Source of the DNA: a virus
Virus record (IMG/VR): IMGVR_UViG_3300033182_000852
Coordinates: 1-29,748 of that record
Direction: 5' to 3' (one strand)
Length of the DNA: 29,748 nt
Shown: positions 1 through 7,372 of the stretch, piece after piece
Numbering within the stretch: the stretch's first letter is position 1
Layout of the letters: each line of letters starts with the position of its first letter
Notes under the pieces: model-generated
Seen by the model: only the letters and a program-made list of their open reading frames with translations
What the model was told of the DNA's origin: nothing
Databases searched by the model: none
Translations under genes and position numbers: made by a program

Positions 1-17
1 ATTTTTGTAAAAAATGG

Positions 18-45
18 TTGATTTTTTGCCAAAAAACACTATAAT
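18..45 (+). promoter_or_regulatory. Candidate sigma70 promoter upstream of the hsp20 leader
   Basis: A TTGATT -35-like hexamer (18-23) and a perfect TATAAT (40-45) are separated by 16 bases, the same spacing as the stronger promoters later in the window. Transcription from here would give a leader of about 270 bases before the Hsp20 start at 324. The -35 box matches consensus at four of six positions, so this is a candidate only. Confidence 0.5.
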
Positions 46-61
46 AATATATAAGTTTAAT

Positions 62-304
62 AAATAAACTTGCATTTTAAAACATACTTGTATGACTTTA
101 GAATGTGAGATGTGAGGACTATGCCTATGCAAAATCCTCATATTAGCCCTGCCAGGACAGGCTCATAGACGGCAACGGTTATGAGCAGTAAGCGAAGTTA
201 GGGAAGGATATAGCAGGACAGGACACACACTAACGAATGCCCTGCTATAAACGACTTTTTAGATCGCCGATAGGGATCTATAAAGATTATTAAAATAAAC
301 TTGC
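62..304. repeat. 12-bp direct repeat flanking the structured leader
   Basis: The sequence AAATAAACTTGC occurs at 62-73 and again at 293-304, bracketing the hairpin-rich stretch upstream of hsp20. The copies lie in AT-rich sequence, but an exact 12-mer repeat only 231 bases apart is unlikely by chance. It may mark the limits of an inserted or duplicated unit, or shared regulatory sequence; nothing here decides between them. Confidence 0.45.
113..280 (+). ncRNA. Candidate structured RNA in the hsp20 leader
   Basis: Several perfect stems follow each other: TGAGGA/TCCTCA (113-118 with 135-140), GCTCATA/TATGAGC (161-167 with 180-186), TATAGCAGG/CCTGCTATA (209-217 with 241-249) and TAGATC/GATCTA (260-265 with 275-280). 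In addition GTTAG (197-201) can pair with CTAAC (230-234), which crosses the 209-249 stem and would form a pseudoknot. A competing hairpin at 145-163 overlaps the 161-186 stem. The stretch has no convincing open reading frame. It could be a cis-acting leader of hsp20 (the SD AAGGAG lies at about 312-317) or an independent small RNA. It matches no RNA family I recognise; tmRNA, RNase P, tRNA and hammerhead signatures are absent. Confidence 0.4.
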
Positions 305-323
305 TTAAAAAAAGGAGATTATT

Positions 324-764
324 ATGGTAGCAAAGCAACAATATCGTATCACAACTGATACACTTTCCCCACTATTTAGAGCCTCTATTGGCTTCGACAA
401 CTTGGTAAACGAGTTCTTCAACGAACCTGCGTTTGTCAATACATCAGGGTATCCTCCCTACAACATCAGCAAAGGCGACAACGATGTCTATGAAATTACT
501 CTTGCAGTAGCAGGGTTTAAAAAATCTGACATTGAAATCGAACTTGAAGATGGTTCTTTAAAGATTACTGGTAAATCAGATGTAATCGATGAGGGCAGAG
601 AATACTTACATAAAGGTATTGCAGAGAGAAACTTTGTGAGAACCTTTAAACTTGCCGAATATGTGGAAGTAAAAGATGCAAAACTTGAGGATGGCATCTT
701 GAGAGTATCATTGTTCAAGAATGTTCCTGACGCAATGAAACCACAAAAGATCGCTGTCAAATAA
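324..764 (+). CDS. Small heat-shock protein (Hsp20/IbpA-like)
   Basis: This 146-residue protein is an alpha-crystallin-type chaperone, an ATP-independent holdase that binds unfolding proteins. The alpha-crystallin domain runs from about residue 40 to 130, with the IbpA-like start GYPPYNI, the EITLAVAGF strand, LHKGIAERNFVRTFKLAEYV, and DGILRVSLFKNVP near the end. A C-terminal I-x-V-like tail (KIAV) replaces the usual I-x-I anchor. Length is normal for the family. The start is supported by AAGGAG about seven bases upstream. Hsp20 genes are common in T4-like marine phages, where they are thought to help virion assembly or protect proteins during infection. The long structured leader and the terminator at 783-811 make it look like its own transcription unit. 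Confidence 0.95.
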   Translation: MVAKQQYRITTDTLSPLFRASIGFDNLVNEFFNEPAFVNTSGYPPYNISKGDNDVYEITLAVAGFKKSDIEIELEDGSLKITGKSDVIDEGREYLHKGIAERNFVRTFKLAEYVEVKDAKLEDGILRVSLFKNVPDAMKPQKIAVK

Positions 765-782
765 GATAGTCGGTAAATAATG

Positions 783-811
783 GGGAGGAGACAAATGCTC
801 CTCCCTTTTTT
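783..811 (+). terminator. Rho-independent terminator after hsp20
   Basis: A perfect 8-bp stem GGGAGGAG/CTCCTCCC (783-790 with 798-805) and 7-base loop are followed by six T. It lies 19 bases after the hsp20 stop. The next gene's ATG begins at 814, almost directly on the T tract, so that gene depends on read-through or on another promoter. Confidence 0.9.
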
Positions 812-813
812 AT

Positions 814-1020
814 ATGGCAAGCAAAAGTAATAAAAAGAAAACAATAGTATACATGATTCCGGAAGGTGAGACTAGAGATAGCCATACATATCATTATACA
901 GCAGTAAAAACTAAAACACTCATACAAGAAAATAGAAAACTTAAACTCAAGAAGTACAATCCTGTTAAACGTAAACACGAAATGTTTATTGAGGCAAAAT
1001 TACCAAAACATCAAAAGTAA
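814..1020 (+). CDS. rpmG: Ribosomal protein bL33-like
   Basis: This 68-residue basic protein resembles the large-subunit protein bL33. After a Lys-rich start it has HTYHYTAVKTK, which parallels the family's H/F-Y-T-x-x-K strand, then LKLKKYNPVKRKHEMFIEAKL, which parallels ELKKFDPVVRQHVIYKEAK in E. coli L33. It lacks zinc-ribbon cysteines, as the zinc-free form does. It is slightly longer than the usual 50-56 residues because of its N-terminus and a small insertion near residues 14-23. No clear Shine-Dalgarno sequence precedes ATG 814, which abuts the hsp20 terminator; an internal ATG at 853 would cut into the homologous region. Ribosomal proteins are known in phage genomes, mostly bS21 and bL12 types. 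A role in altering host ribosomes is inference. Confidence 0.75.
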   Translation: MASKSNKKKTIVYMIPEGETRDSHTYHYTAVKTKTLIQENRKLKLKKYNPVKRKHEMFIEAKLPKHQK

Positions 1021-1022
1021 TC

Positions 1023-1051
1023 TTGACAATACAGTAAAACTGTTATATAAT
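1023..1051 (+). promoter_or_regulatory. Consensus sigma70 promoter of the clpS-suf operon
   Basis: TTGACA (1023-1028) and TATAAT (1046-1051), both perfect, are separated by the ideal 17 bases. The clpS start at 1074 follows with a short leader. This is one of the strongest promoter matches in the window. It suggests the Fe-S operon is transcribed by unmodified host RNA polymerase, probably early in infection. Confidence 0.85.
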
Positions 1052-1073
1052 AAGTTTTTATTAGGGTATTTAA

Positions 1074-1373
1074 ATGGCTAAAGAATCGACAAGTACTGTT
1101 TCAAAAATAGAATTAAAATTTCCTTCAAGATATAATGTTGTCTTGATTAATGACGACTACACCCCTATGGATTTTGTTATTCAGTTGCTGATCGAAATTT
1201 TTAATCGAAGCATTAACGAAGCAAAAGATATTACAATGCAAATTCATGAGAATGGGAAGGGCATAGCAGGCACTTACAGTCACGAAGTTGCAGAACAAAA
1301 ACATGCAGAATCTGTAATGATATCGAGGCATCATGGCCACCCATTAAAAATCATTATAGAGAAAATGCAGTGA
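1074..1373 (+). CDS. clpS: ClpS, ATP-dependent Clp protease adaptor
   Basis: The 99-residue product matches the adaptor that hands N-degron substrates to ClpAP/ClpCP. The recognition pocket is intact: N26-D27-D28-Y-T30-P-M32-D-F-V (family NDDYTPMEFV), M55 and H58 in MQIH, and L91 in [24 protein letters not shown] is also typical. It is the first gene after the consensus promoter, and its stop (TGA 1371-1373) overlaps the GTG start of sufB, so the two are translationally linked. The product could redirect the host Clp protease or speed turnover of particular proteins; which ones is unknown. No Clp ATPase or protease gene is present in the window, so it would have to use the host's. Confidence 0.95.
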   Translation: MAKESTSTVSKIELKFPSRYNVVLINDDYTPMDFVIQLLIEIFNRSINEAKDITMQIHENGKGIAGTYSHEVAEQKHAESVMISRHHGHPLKIIIEKMQ

Positions 1374-2818
1374 CCGAATATAGAGAACTAGATAACAAAT
1401 ACACAGCAGGATTTAGCACAAACGTAGAGAGTGAAGACTTTGCACCTGGGCTAGATGTTAACGTTATCAAACGAATCAGTGCAATTAAAAATGAGCCTGA
1501 GTGGGTCACTGAGTTTAGACTTAATGCATTCAAACATCTACAAACAATTACTGAACCCAATTGGGCAAATGTCAAATACAATCCTATAGATTATCAAGCA
1601 CTCAGTTATTATTCAGCACCCAAGTATAGAAACAAAGAGGACATACCACAAGAGATATTAGATACATTTGAAAAGTTAGGTGTGCCCTTACATGAACGAG
1701 ATGCATTACTGGGCATAGAAGAAAAAGATCCAAACATTATTCCTACAGTGGCAGTTGATGCAGTTTTTGACAGTGTCAGTGTAGCAACAACATTCCAAGA
1801 AGAACTTAAAAAGCACGGCATCATATTTTGCAGTATGAGCGATGCTATACAAAACCATCCAGAATTAGTTAAAAAATATTTAGGTAGTGTTGTTCCATCT
1901 AAGGACAATTACTTTGCTTGCCTAAATAGTGCCGTCTTTACGGACGGCACATTTTGTTATATTCCAAAAGGAGTTAAATGTCCTATGGAATTGAATACAT
2001 ACTTTCGTATCAATGCTAGGAACACAGGACAGTTTGAACGCACTTTGATCATAGCAGATGCGGACAGTTATGTCAGTTACTTAGAAGGCTGTACAGCACC
2101 AGCATATGATGAAAACACACTACATGCCGCTGTAGTAGAACTAGTAGCACACGATAACGCAGAGATCAAATATAGCACAGTACAAAACTGGTACCCAGGT
2201 GACGAGAATGGAGTGGGTGGTGTACTAAACTTTGTAACAAAAAGAGGATTATGTAAAGGTGAAAATTCAAAAATTAGTTGGACTCAAGTTGAGACAGGCA
2301 GTGCTGTTACTTGGAAATATCCCTCCTGTATATTACGAGGCGACAATAGTGTTGGTGAGTTTTACAGTGTTGCGGTAACCAAAGGCAAACAACAAGCAGA
2401 CACCGGAACAAAAATGTTCCATGTAGGAAAGAACACAAAGAGTACTATTATCAGCAAGGGCATAAGTTTTGATGATAGTGTAAACACTTATCGAGGAAAG
2501 GTTAGAATCAATAAAAGTGCTAATAACAGTAGAAACTATACACAGTGCGATAGTTTGATGTTAGATAACAGTAAGGCATTGACATTACCGGTAGTTATGC
2601 AGTATAATAATAATAGCATTGTAGAGCACGAAGCAAGCACAGGTAAACTTTCAGAGGATGCTCTATACTATCTACAAAGCAGAGGTTTTAGTGAAGAAGA
2701 TGCTGTGAATTGTATTGTAAGCGGTTTTTGTAAAGACGTATTTCAGCATTTGCCGTTAGAGTTTGCGGCAGAAGCAAATAAATTGTTGAGTGTTACACTT
2801 GAAGGAGCAGTAGGGTAA
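1370..2818 (+). CDS. sufB: SufB, Fe-S cluster scaffold subunit
   Basis: SufB is the scaffold subunit of the SufBC2D complex on which new Fe-S clusters are built. The 482-residue length is close to E. coli SufB (495). The N-terminus has [18 protein letters not shown], a family hallmark, and the beta-helix core is present. In [10 protein letters not shown]393 corresponds to the sulfur-accepting Cys405 of E. coli, and H420-E421 in VEHEAST to the essential His433-Glu434 pair. The C-terminal [18 protein letters not shown] is also typical. The start is GTG 1370, overlapping the clpS stop; the next gene starts in the overlap TAATG. All key residues are retained, so the protein should be functional. 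Confidence 0.97.
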   Translation: MTEYRELDNKYTAGFSTNVESEDFAPGLDVNVIKRISAIKNEPEWVTEFRLNAFKHLQTITEPNWANVKYNPIDYQALSYYSAPKYRNKEDIPQEILDTFEKLGVPLHERDALLGIEEKDPNIIPTVAVDAVFDSVSVATTFQEELKKHGIIFCSMSDAIQNHPELVKKYLGSVVPSKDNYFACLNSAVFTDGTFCYIPKGVKCPMELNTYFRINARNTGQFERTLIIADADSYVSYLEGCTAPAYDENTLHAAVVELVAHDNAEIKYSTVQNWYPGDENGVGGVLNFVTKRGLCKGENSKISWTQVETGSAVTWKYPSCILRGDNSVGEFYSVAVTKGKQQADTGTKMFHVGKNTKSTIISKGISFDDSVNTYRGKVRINKSANNSRNYTQCDSLMLDNSKALTLPVVMQYNNNSIVEHEASTGKLSEDALYYLQSRGFSEEDAVNCIVSGFCKDVFQHLPLEFAAEANKLLSVTLEGAVG

Positions 2819-3525
2819 TGTTAGTTACACAAGAGTTTACAGTAAAAGTCGATGGGGGCATTATTCTAGATGACTTACATTTAGAATTTGGTCCAGGCAT
2901 TCATATTGTCATGGGGCCTAATGGTGTAGGTAAAAGTACTTTTGCTCATGCTCTTATGGGTAATCCCAAATATCAAACAGAAGGAGCAGTGCAAATTGAT
3001 GGTAAAGATTTGCTGTGTTTAGAAACATATGAACGTGCTCAAGCAGGATTGTTTTTGAGTTTTCAGCACCCTATACCTATAGAAGGTCTTAGCAACTTTC
3101 AATTTTTAAGGCAGGCAATAAAAACTTCTAGCATATCTAACAGTTTATCGACGTATAGAGAACTACTCAGTAAATTTAACTTGCCTGAGGGCTTTGAAAG
3201 AAAAAGTTTAAATGTAGAGGCCAGCGGTGGAGAGCAAAAGAAAAACGAAATTATTCAAATGTTAATGCTTGATCCTAAAGTTGCCATTTTAGATGAACCT
3301 GATAGTGGTCTTGATATTGATGCTATAAATGTTTTAAGTGAACAATTAACAAATTTTGCTAATCAACAAAACAGAACACTGATTGTGATAACACACTATC
3401 AACAACTAATAGAAAAATTATCACCGGTGTCAATTACCATATTTAAAAATAAACGAGCAAAACAGTTTGATGATATCTCTGTTGCTTACGAAATATTAGA
3501 AAACGGATTTAGTATAGATGTCTGA
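2818..3525 (+). CDS. sufC: SufC, ABC-type ATPase of the SUF complex
   Basis: This 235-residue ATPase powers conformational change in SufBC2D. Visible motifs are Walker A GPNGVGKS (33-40), Q-loop Q83 in LSFQHP, a signature SGGEQKK (136-142) in the family context ASGGEQKKNEIIQM, Walker B AILDEPDSGLD (from 156), and the switch His193 in ITHYQQL. The signature and Q-loop resemble SufC rather than transporter ATPases, and no transmembrane partner is encoded nearby. The ATG overlaps the sufB stop by one base, with GAAGGAG upstream. The next start (3518) lies inside its end. Confidence 0.97.
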   Translation: MLVTQEFTVKVDGGIILDDLHLEFGPGIHIVMGPNGVGKSTFAHALMGNPKYQTEGAVQIDGKDLLCLETYERAQAGLFLSFQHPIPIEGLSNFQFLRQAIKTSSISNSLSTYRELLSKFNLPEGFERKSLNVEASGGEQKKNEIIQMLMLDPKVAILDEPDSGLDIDAINVLSEQLTNFANQQNRTLIVITHYQQLIEKLSPVSITIFKNKRAKQFDDISVAYEILENGFSIDV

Positions 3526-4672
3526 TTTTGTTTATCCTTTTGGCAATTTCCAAACATTGTTAGCGATGGGTTATCGTAATAACCTACTTTCTGGCAAACG
3601 CTTTTCAGATGAAATATATAACAGTTCTAGAAACGAAAATAAAAAAACATTGGAAACAAATTTTTTAAAAGAAGAATTTTACAAAAATATGCAACTCGAA
3701 AAGTTAATGAGTGCAACTGTAAACACAAAGCCTACTAAAAATACTAAAGTTGAGGATTACGTTATACTAGTATCTGACGGGCAAATAGAGTGGCATCCAA
3801 ATTTAAAATATAATAGTAGAAGAGCAGTAAGAACATTTGATTACTTTAACAGCAATAATAATTTTTCGTTATATCAAAAATACTGCAAAAGGAATAATAG
3901 GCTAGGAGATTTAGCATATCTAAATTGTATTTCTCCTGTAGGTATGTCTATAAGTGGTAATGTAGATCCTAAAATAACATATAGTTCGCTTGCTAAAGAC
4001 AGCCTAGATTGTAATGTAGTGTTTATTGATATTAGTAAAGGCAACAACGTAAGACTACAAGAAGAGTTTATTAATAATAACATCATGTTAACAAAGATTT
4101 ACTACATTATCAGGGAAGGTGCATCTCTAGAATTAATAAGAAGTCATTCAAAGTCGAATTACAGTGTAACAGAAAGTTGCGTGATTCAACATCCTAATAG
4201 TCATTTTTATGCAGATGTATATTCTGATTTAGGTACTTACTCACAAGACATATTTGATATTGATTCGTATAAAAATTGTACTTCTTATTTCTATAGCAGA
4301 AACAAAATAGCAGACAACACTTCTAACAATGTAAGTGTTAATATAAATCACTATGGAAAAGATAGCAAAAGTTTAATCGATATTAAAACAGTTTTAGATG
4401 ATAAGTCCTATAGCTCATTTCGAGGAAATATTAACATTGTAAAGAAAGCAGAAAATGTATCTGCAAAAATGATTAATAAAAATTTATTATTAAGTAACGA
4501 AGCAGTAGCAGTTACTGAACCAAATCTAGATATTAACACTAAAGAAGTAGAATGCTCACATGGTTGTACAATAAGTAATATCGACAAGGACGTTTTGTAT
4601 TATTTAAACTCTAGGGGTTATAATGATACACAAGCAAAACAAACTATCATACAAGGATTTTTATCTAAATAG
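3518..4672 (+). CDS. sufD: SufD, Fe-S scaffold subunit
   Basis: The 384-residue product is the SufB-related partner that forms the SufB-SufD interface where clusters assemble. Family identity is clearest at the C-terminus: VECSHGCTISNIDKDVLYYLNSRGY, which matches the CSHG-x-x-x-x-x-ID-x-x-x-x-FYL-x-SRG pattern. H348 (with C346) corresponds to the His360 region of E. coli SufD. The N-terminal 200 residues diverge strongly, which is normal for SufD, and the gene is noticeably AT-rich. It is somewhat shorter than E. coli SufD (423). Its ATG lies eight bases inside sufC, and the stop is four bases before sufS. Confidence 0.93.
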   Translation: MSDFVYPFGNFQTLLAMGYRNNLLSGKRFSDEIYNSSRNENKKTLETNFLKEEFYKNMQLEKLMSATVNTKPTKNTKVEDYVILVSDGQIEWHPNLKYNSRRAVRTFDYFNSNNNFSLYQKYCKRNNRLGDLAYLNCISPVGMSISGNVDPKITYSSLAKDSLDCNVVFIDISKGNNVRLQEEFINNNIMLTKIYYIIREGASLELIRSHSKSNYSVTESCVIQHPNSHFYADVYSDLGTYSQDIFDIDSYKNCTSYFYSRNKIADNTSNNVSVNINHYGKDSKSLIDIKTVLDDKSYSSFRGNINIVKKAENVSAKMINKNLLLSNEAVAVTEPNLDINTKEVECSHGCTISNIDKDVLYYLNSRGYNDTQAKQTIIQGFLSK

Positions 4673-4676
4673 AACC

Positions 4677-5855
4677 ATGAAAGACTTTTTTAAAACATTA
4701 ACAAATAACCCTGAATTAGCATATTTTGATAGTGCGGCCAGCACACAAACATTTCAAGGTGTAGTGAATCGCATAACTCAATACTATGAGCACGAACGAT
4801 GCAACGTACATAGAGGAGACTTCCCTCAGAGTATAAAAGTAACACAAGATTGCGAAGAGTCAAGAGAAAGTATTGCAAAGTTAATTAATGCTGATGCTGA
4901 ACAAATTATGTTTACCTCTGGTGCCACAGATGGATTAAACATGGTTGCTAAGTGGTGCGAAAATGCCAAAGTTGTAATTATTAGTGAAGCAGAACATAGT
5001 GCAAACATATTGCCCTGGATAGCTCAAGGCAGAACAATAGATAATGGTAGATTAGTAGTATTACCATTATCTGAAAGAGGTGTTGTAGACCCAGATGTTG
5101 CGAATGAGGCATTTAAAAAATACTCCGATGCTGTGCTAAGTTTAATATCAACTAGCAACGTAAACGGTCTTACTAACGATTTAAAAACAATTATAAGCAT
5201 GGCACACGATCATGGTATACCAGTATGTATAGATGCGTGTCAAACATTGAGCAGTCACAAAGTTGATGTGGAAGAACTTAAACCCGACTGGTTAGTTGCT
5301 AGTGGTCATAAAATGTTTGGGCCTACCGGCATAGGCTTTTTATATAGCAGAGTAAACTATAAAGAGTTTAAACCAATTAAATTTGGAGGCGGAACTGTAA
5401 ACAGTTATAACTTTCATGGTTCGGTAGATTTTTATGATGGCCCTATTAAACATGAACCAGGCACACCTAATATAGCAGGCATATTAGGCTTAGGTGTTGC
5501 GGCAGAATGGATTAATTACATCGGGTACGACGAAATAAGAGAACATTTATCTAAGGTTCAAAACACATTAATAGATCAAGGACTGTTCAATATTAGTGGT
5601 ATGCATTTGATTCATCCTAGTGACAGTATTAGAAATGTTTTTAGTTTTACAACTGATGTGCATCCTGCAGATATTAGTGCATTTCTCGGTTTACAAAATG
5701 TTGCAGTTAGAGTAGGTAAGGTTTGTGCTCACCCATTAGTAAATAAGTACGGAAAGGGATCTATACTTAGGGTTAGCACACACATATACAACGACGAACA
5801 AGATTGTAAAAAATTAGTAGAAACATTATGCCAGACGATACAGAAATTAAGTTAG
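4677..5855 (+). CDS. sufS: SufS, class II (SufS-type) cysteine desulfurase
   Basis: This PLP enzyme takes sulfur from cysteine and passes it on as persulfide. From ATG 4677 the protein has 392 residues (E. coli SufS 406). Hallmarks are AYFDSAAST at the N-terminus, HRGDFP, TSGATDGLN, the PLP lysine K212 in ASGHKMFGPTGIG, EPGTPN, and the catalytic C350 in RVGKVCAHPL, whose short loop is of the SufS/CsdA class, not IscS. The frame is open upstream to 4623, but that extension overlaps sufD and has no family match. SufS enzymes normally need SufE or SufU to accept the sulfur; neither is seen here, so a host partner or direct transfer to SufB is required. Confidence 0.96.
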   Translation: MKDFFKTLTNNPELAYFDSAASTQTFQGVVNRITQYYEHERCNVHRGDFPQSIKVTQDCEESRESIAKLINADAEQIMFTSGATDGLNMVAKWCENAKVVIISEAEHSANILPWIAQGRTIDNGRLVVLPLSERGVVDPDVANEAFKKYSDAVLSLISTSNVNGLTNDLKTIISMAHDHGIPVCIDACQTLSSHKVDVEELKPDWLVASGHKMFGPTGIGFLYSRVNYKEFKPIKFGGGTVNSYNFHGSVDFYDGPIKHEPGTPNIAGILGLGVAAEWINYIGYDEIREHLSKVQNTLIDQGLFNISGMHLIHPSDSIRNVFSFTTDVHPADISAFLGLQNVAVRVGKVCAHPLVNKYGKGSILRVSTHIYNDEQDCKKLVETLCQTIQKLS

Positions 5856-6151
5856 AAGATAGAGTACGCAGTAACTTGCGTAAAGTGATTGATCCTGAAA
5901 TAGGAATCAATATTGTTGACTTAGGATTAGTTTACAATATAGATGTTAATCAAGAGAACGATGTGCAAGTGTTAATGACATTAACAGCACCTAACTGTCC
6001 TTTCGGTGAAATGATAATGATGGAAACCGAATTTGCAGTGAGGAGTGTTAAAGATGTAAATTTAGTAAAAATTAATTTGACTTTTGATCCGCCATGGGAT
6101 CCTGATCAACATGTTTCAGACGAAGCCAAATATCAAATGGGTATTTACTAA
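5828..6151 (+). CDS. sufT: SufT-like DUF59/MIP18 Fe-S assembly protein
   Basis: The 107-residue protein belongs to the DUF59 (MIP18/PaaD/SufT) family, which helps cluster maturation or carrier transfer to target proteins. It has VIDPEIGINIVDLGLVY (20-36), LTAPNCPFGEMI with the conserved C57, and the C-terminal FDPPWDPDQHVSDEAK pattern seen in SUF-operon members. Its ATG lies 28 bases inside sufS, indicating strong coupling. DUF59 genes sit at this place in many alphaproteobacterial SUF operons, usually followed by a SufA-type carrier. Here the next gene is a peroxiredoxin and no A-type carrier is seen. Confidence 0.92.
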   Translation: MPDDTEIKLEDRVRSNLRKVIDPEIGINIVDLGLVYNIDVNQENDVQVLMTLTAPNCPFGEMIMMETEFAVRSVKDVNLVKINLTFDPPWDPDQHVSDEAKYQMGIY

Positions 6152-6156
6152 GCCCT

Positions 6157-6164
6157 AATAAATA
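6157..6164 (+). promoter_or_regulatory. Late-type promoter box, one mismatch
   Basis: AATAAATA differs from the T4-type late box TATAAATA only at the first base. It lies in the 40-base gap between sufT and the peroxiredoxin gene, 27 bases before that ATG. It might let the peroxiredoxin be expressed late, independently of the suf operon. In AT-rich DNA a one-mismatch hit is weak evidence. Confidence 0.3.
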
Positions 6165-6191
6165 GTCGCATAACAACACGGAGGATTTTAA

Positions 6192-6707
6192 ATGAATACA
6201 GTACCTGACGTAACTTTTATTGCTAGAGTGAAATCTGATAATGCACCTGGCTGGACCTGGGCAAACATCTCAACAGACGAAATTTTTAGCGGTAAAACTG
6301 TTGCAGTTTTTGCATTGCCTGGAGCATTTACGCCAACATGTTCTAGCACACATTTGCCAGGCTACGAATCAAATTACGATGAATTGCGTAAACAAGGAAT
6401 CGACGAAGTATATTGTTTGAGTGTGAACGATACCTTTGTTATGAACTCTTGGCTGTCATCACTACAAGTAGATAATGTAAAAGCACTGCCAGATGGCAGT
6501 GGCGAATTTACTCGTAAGATGGGAATGTTAGTAGATAAGGATAATCTTGGTTTTGGCTTTAGGTCTTGGAGATATTCTATGATTGTAAAGAACAGAGAAA
6601 TTACTAAGATGTGGGTAGAGCCTGGATTCGCTGATAATGCTGAGGGCGATCCTTTTGAAGTATCAGATGTCTACACTATGCTGACATATCTCAAAGCAAA
6701 TGCCTAA
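6192..6707 (+). CDS. Peroxiredoxin, Prx5 type
   Basis: This 171-residue thiol peroxidase reduces hydrogen peroxide and alkyl hydroperoxides. The active site is intact: P43-GAF-T47-PT-C50, with peroxidatic Cys50, followed by HLPGY. Other Prx5 features are EVYCLSVNDTFVMNSW, GFGFRSWRYSMIV with the conserved Arg, and a C-terminal PGFADNAEGDPFEVSDV. The start has a strong SD, GGAGG, seven bases upstream. No fused glutaredoxin is present, so reducing power must come from host thiols. Its place after the Fe-S genes suggests protection of clusters or of their assembly against peroxide. The stop overlaps the next gene by eight bases. Confidence 0.95.
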   Translation: MNTVPDVTFIARVKSDNAPGWTWANISTDEIFSGKTVAVFALPGAFTPTCSSTHLPGYESNYDELRKQGIDEVYCLSVNDTFVMNSWLSSLQVDNVKALPDGSGEFTRKMGMLVDKDNLGFGFRSWRYSMIVKNREITKMWVEPGFADNAEGDPFEVSDVYTMLTYLKANA

Positions 6708-7350
6708 TGAAAAACTAGAGATCATATCATGGAGCGAATATCAAAAAGGTATTGCTCCATTATGGAAAATAGAAGATCCTAGCACAATACCAATATGGAA
6801 TAATCCTTACTATATTGTACAGTATCCGCAACACATGTGGCACACTGATATAATGCTATTTCCTGTAAAATACACTGTAGACAGCGTTACAGTAGCACAC
6901 AGTTGCGTATATAACATAGACGATATGTTTATACGAACAAGAGGCATATTTGTAGAGCAAGAACATAGAGGTAAGGGCTATGGTCATAAAATGCAACAAG
7001 CACAGTGGGACTTGTTCCCAGAAACATTTTTTCGAGCATTCGGCTTTTGGCGAGAAGACTCTGCCCCACGTTTTCAAAAGTATAGCGACATGCAAGTAGT
7101 CCCGGGCACCGATTGGATATGGAGTGACTTCAGCAAAGTGAATATGCGATTCTTATATGTCGAACGAGGACCTAAACCTACAAAAAAACAACTGCTAGAT
7201 AATAAAGACTTTATAGAATCAAACAGAGAAAAATATTCGCTAGGAGGAACCAATAACCTGAATGTTAATTGGGATATCATCGAATGGGAAAATTATTTCG
7301 AAACACACAAAGGAAATTACAAAAATCTTCAAATAAATTTAAATTTTTAA
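6700..7350 (+). CDS. GNAT-family N-acetyltransferase
   Basis: The 216-residue protein has the acetyl-CoA-binding motif A of the GNAT fold: RGIFVEQEHRGKGYGHKM, with the pyrophosphate loop R90-GKG-Y-G95 after a beta strand. The flanks (a domain rich in W, Y and P before, and an Asn/Lys-rich tail after) are not diagnostic, so the substrate is unknown; a small molecule, sugar or protein amine are all possible. It overlaps the peroxiredoxin by eight bases and ends the overlapping run that begins at clpS. A 22-base gap with a late promoter box separates it from the next gene. Confidence 0.8.
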   Translation: MPNEKLEIISWSEYQKGIAPLWKIEDPSTIPIWNNPYYIVQYPQHMWHTDIMLFPVKYTVDSVTVAHSCVYNIDDMFIRTRGIFVEQEHRGKGYGHKMQQAQWDLFPETFFRAFGFWREDSAPRFQKYSDMQVVPGTDWIWSDFSKVNMRFLYVERGPKPTKKQLLDNKDFIESNREKYSLGGTNNLNVNWDIIEWENYFETHKGNYKNLQINLNF

Positions 7351-7359
7351 ATAGTGCAT

Positions 7360-7367
7360 TATAAATA
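7360..7367 (+). promoter_or_regulatory. T4-type late promoter box TATAAATA
   Basis: This is an exact TATAAATA, the box recognised in T4 by the sigma-gp55/gp33 system. It lies five bases before the ATG at 7373. T4 late transcripts start a few bases after the box, so a transcript from here would have almost no leader; no SD is visible before that ATG. Another exact box at 29717 has the same five-base distance to a possible ATG. Confidence 0.6.
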
Positions 7368-7372
7368 TATGC

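Noticed and set aside
113-280. tmRNA, RNase P or known riboswitch in the leader
   Set aside because: No tRNA-like end, tag frame or conserved core was found; only unidentified stems remain.
4623-4676. Upstream extension of sufS to ATG 4623
   Set aside because: It lies inside sufD, and the 18 extra residues have no counterpart in SufS proteins; ATG 4677 gives the normal N-terminus.
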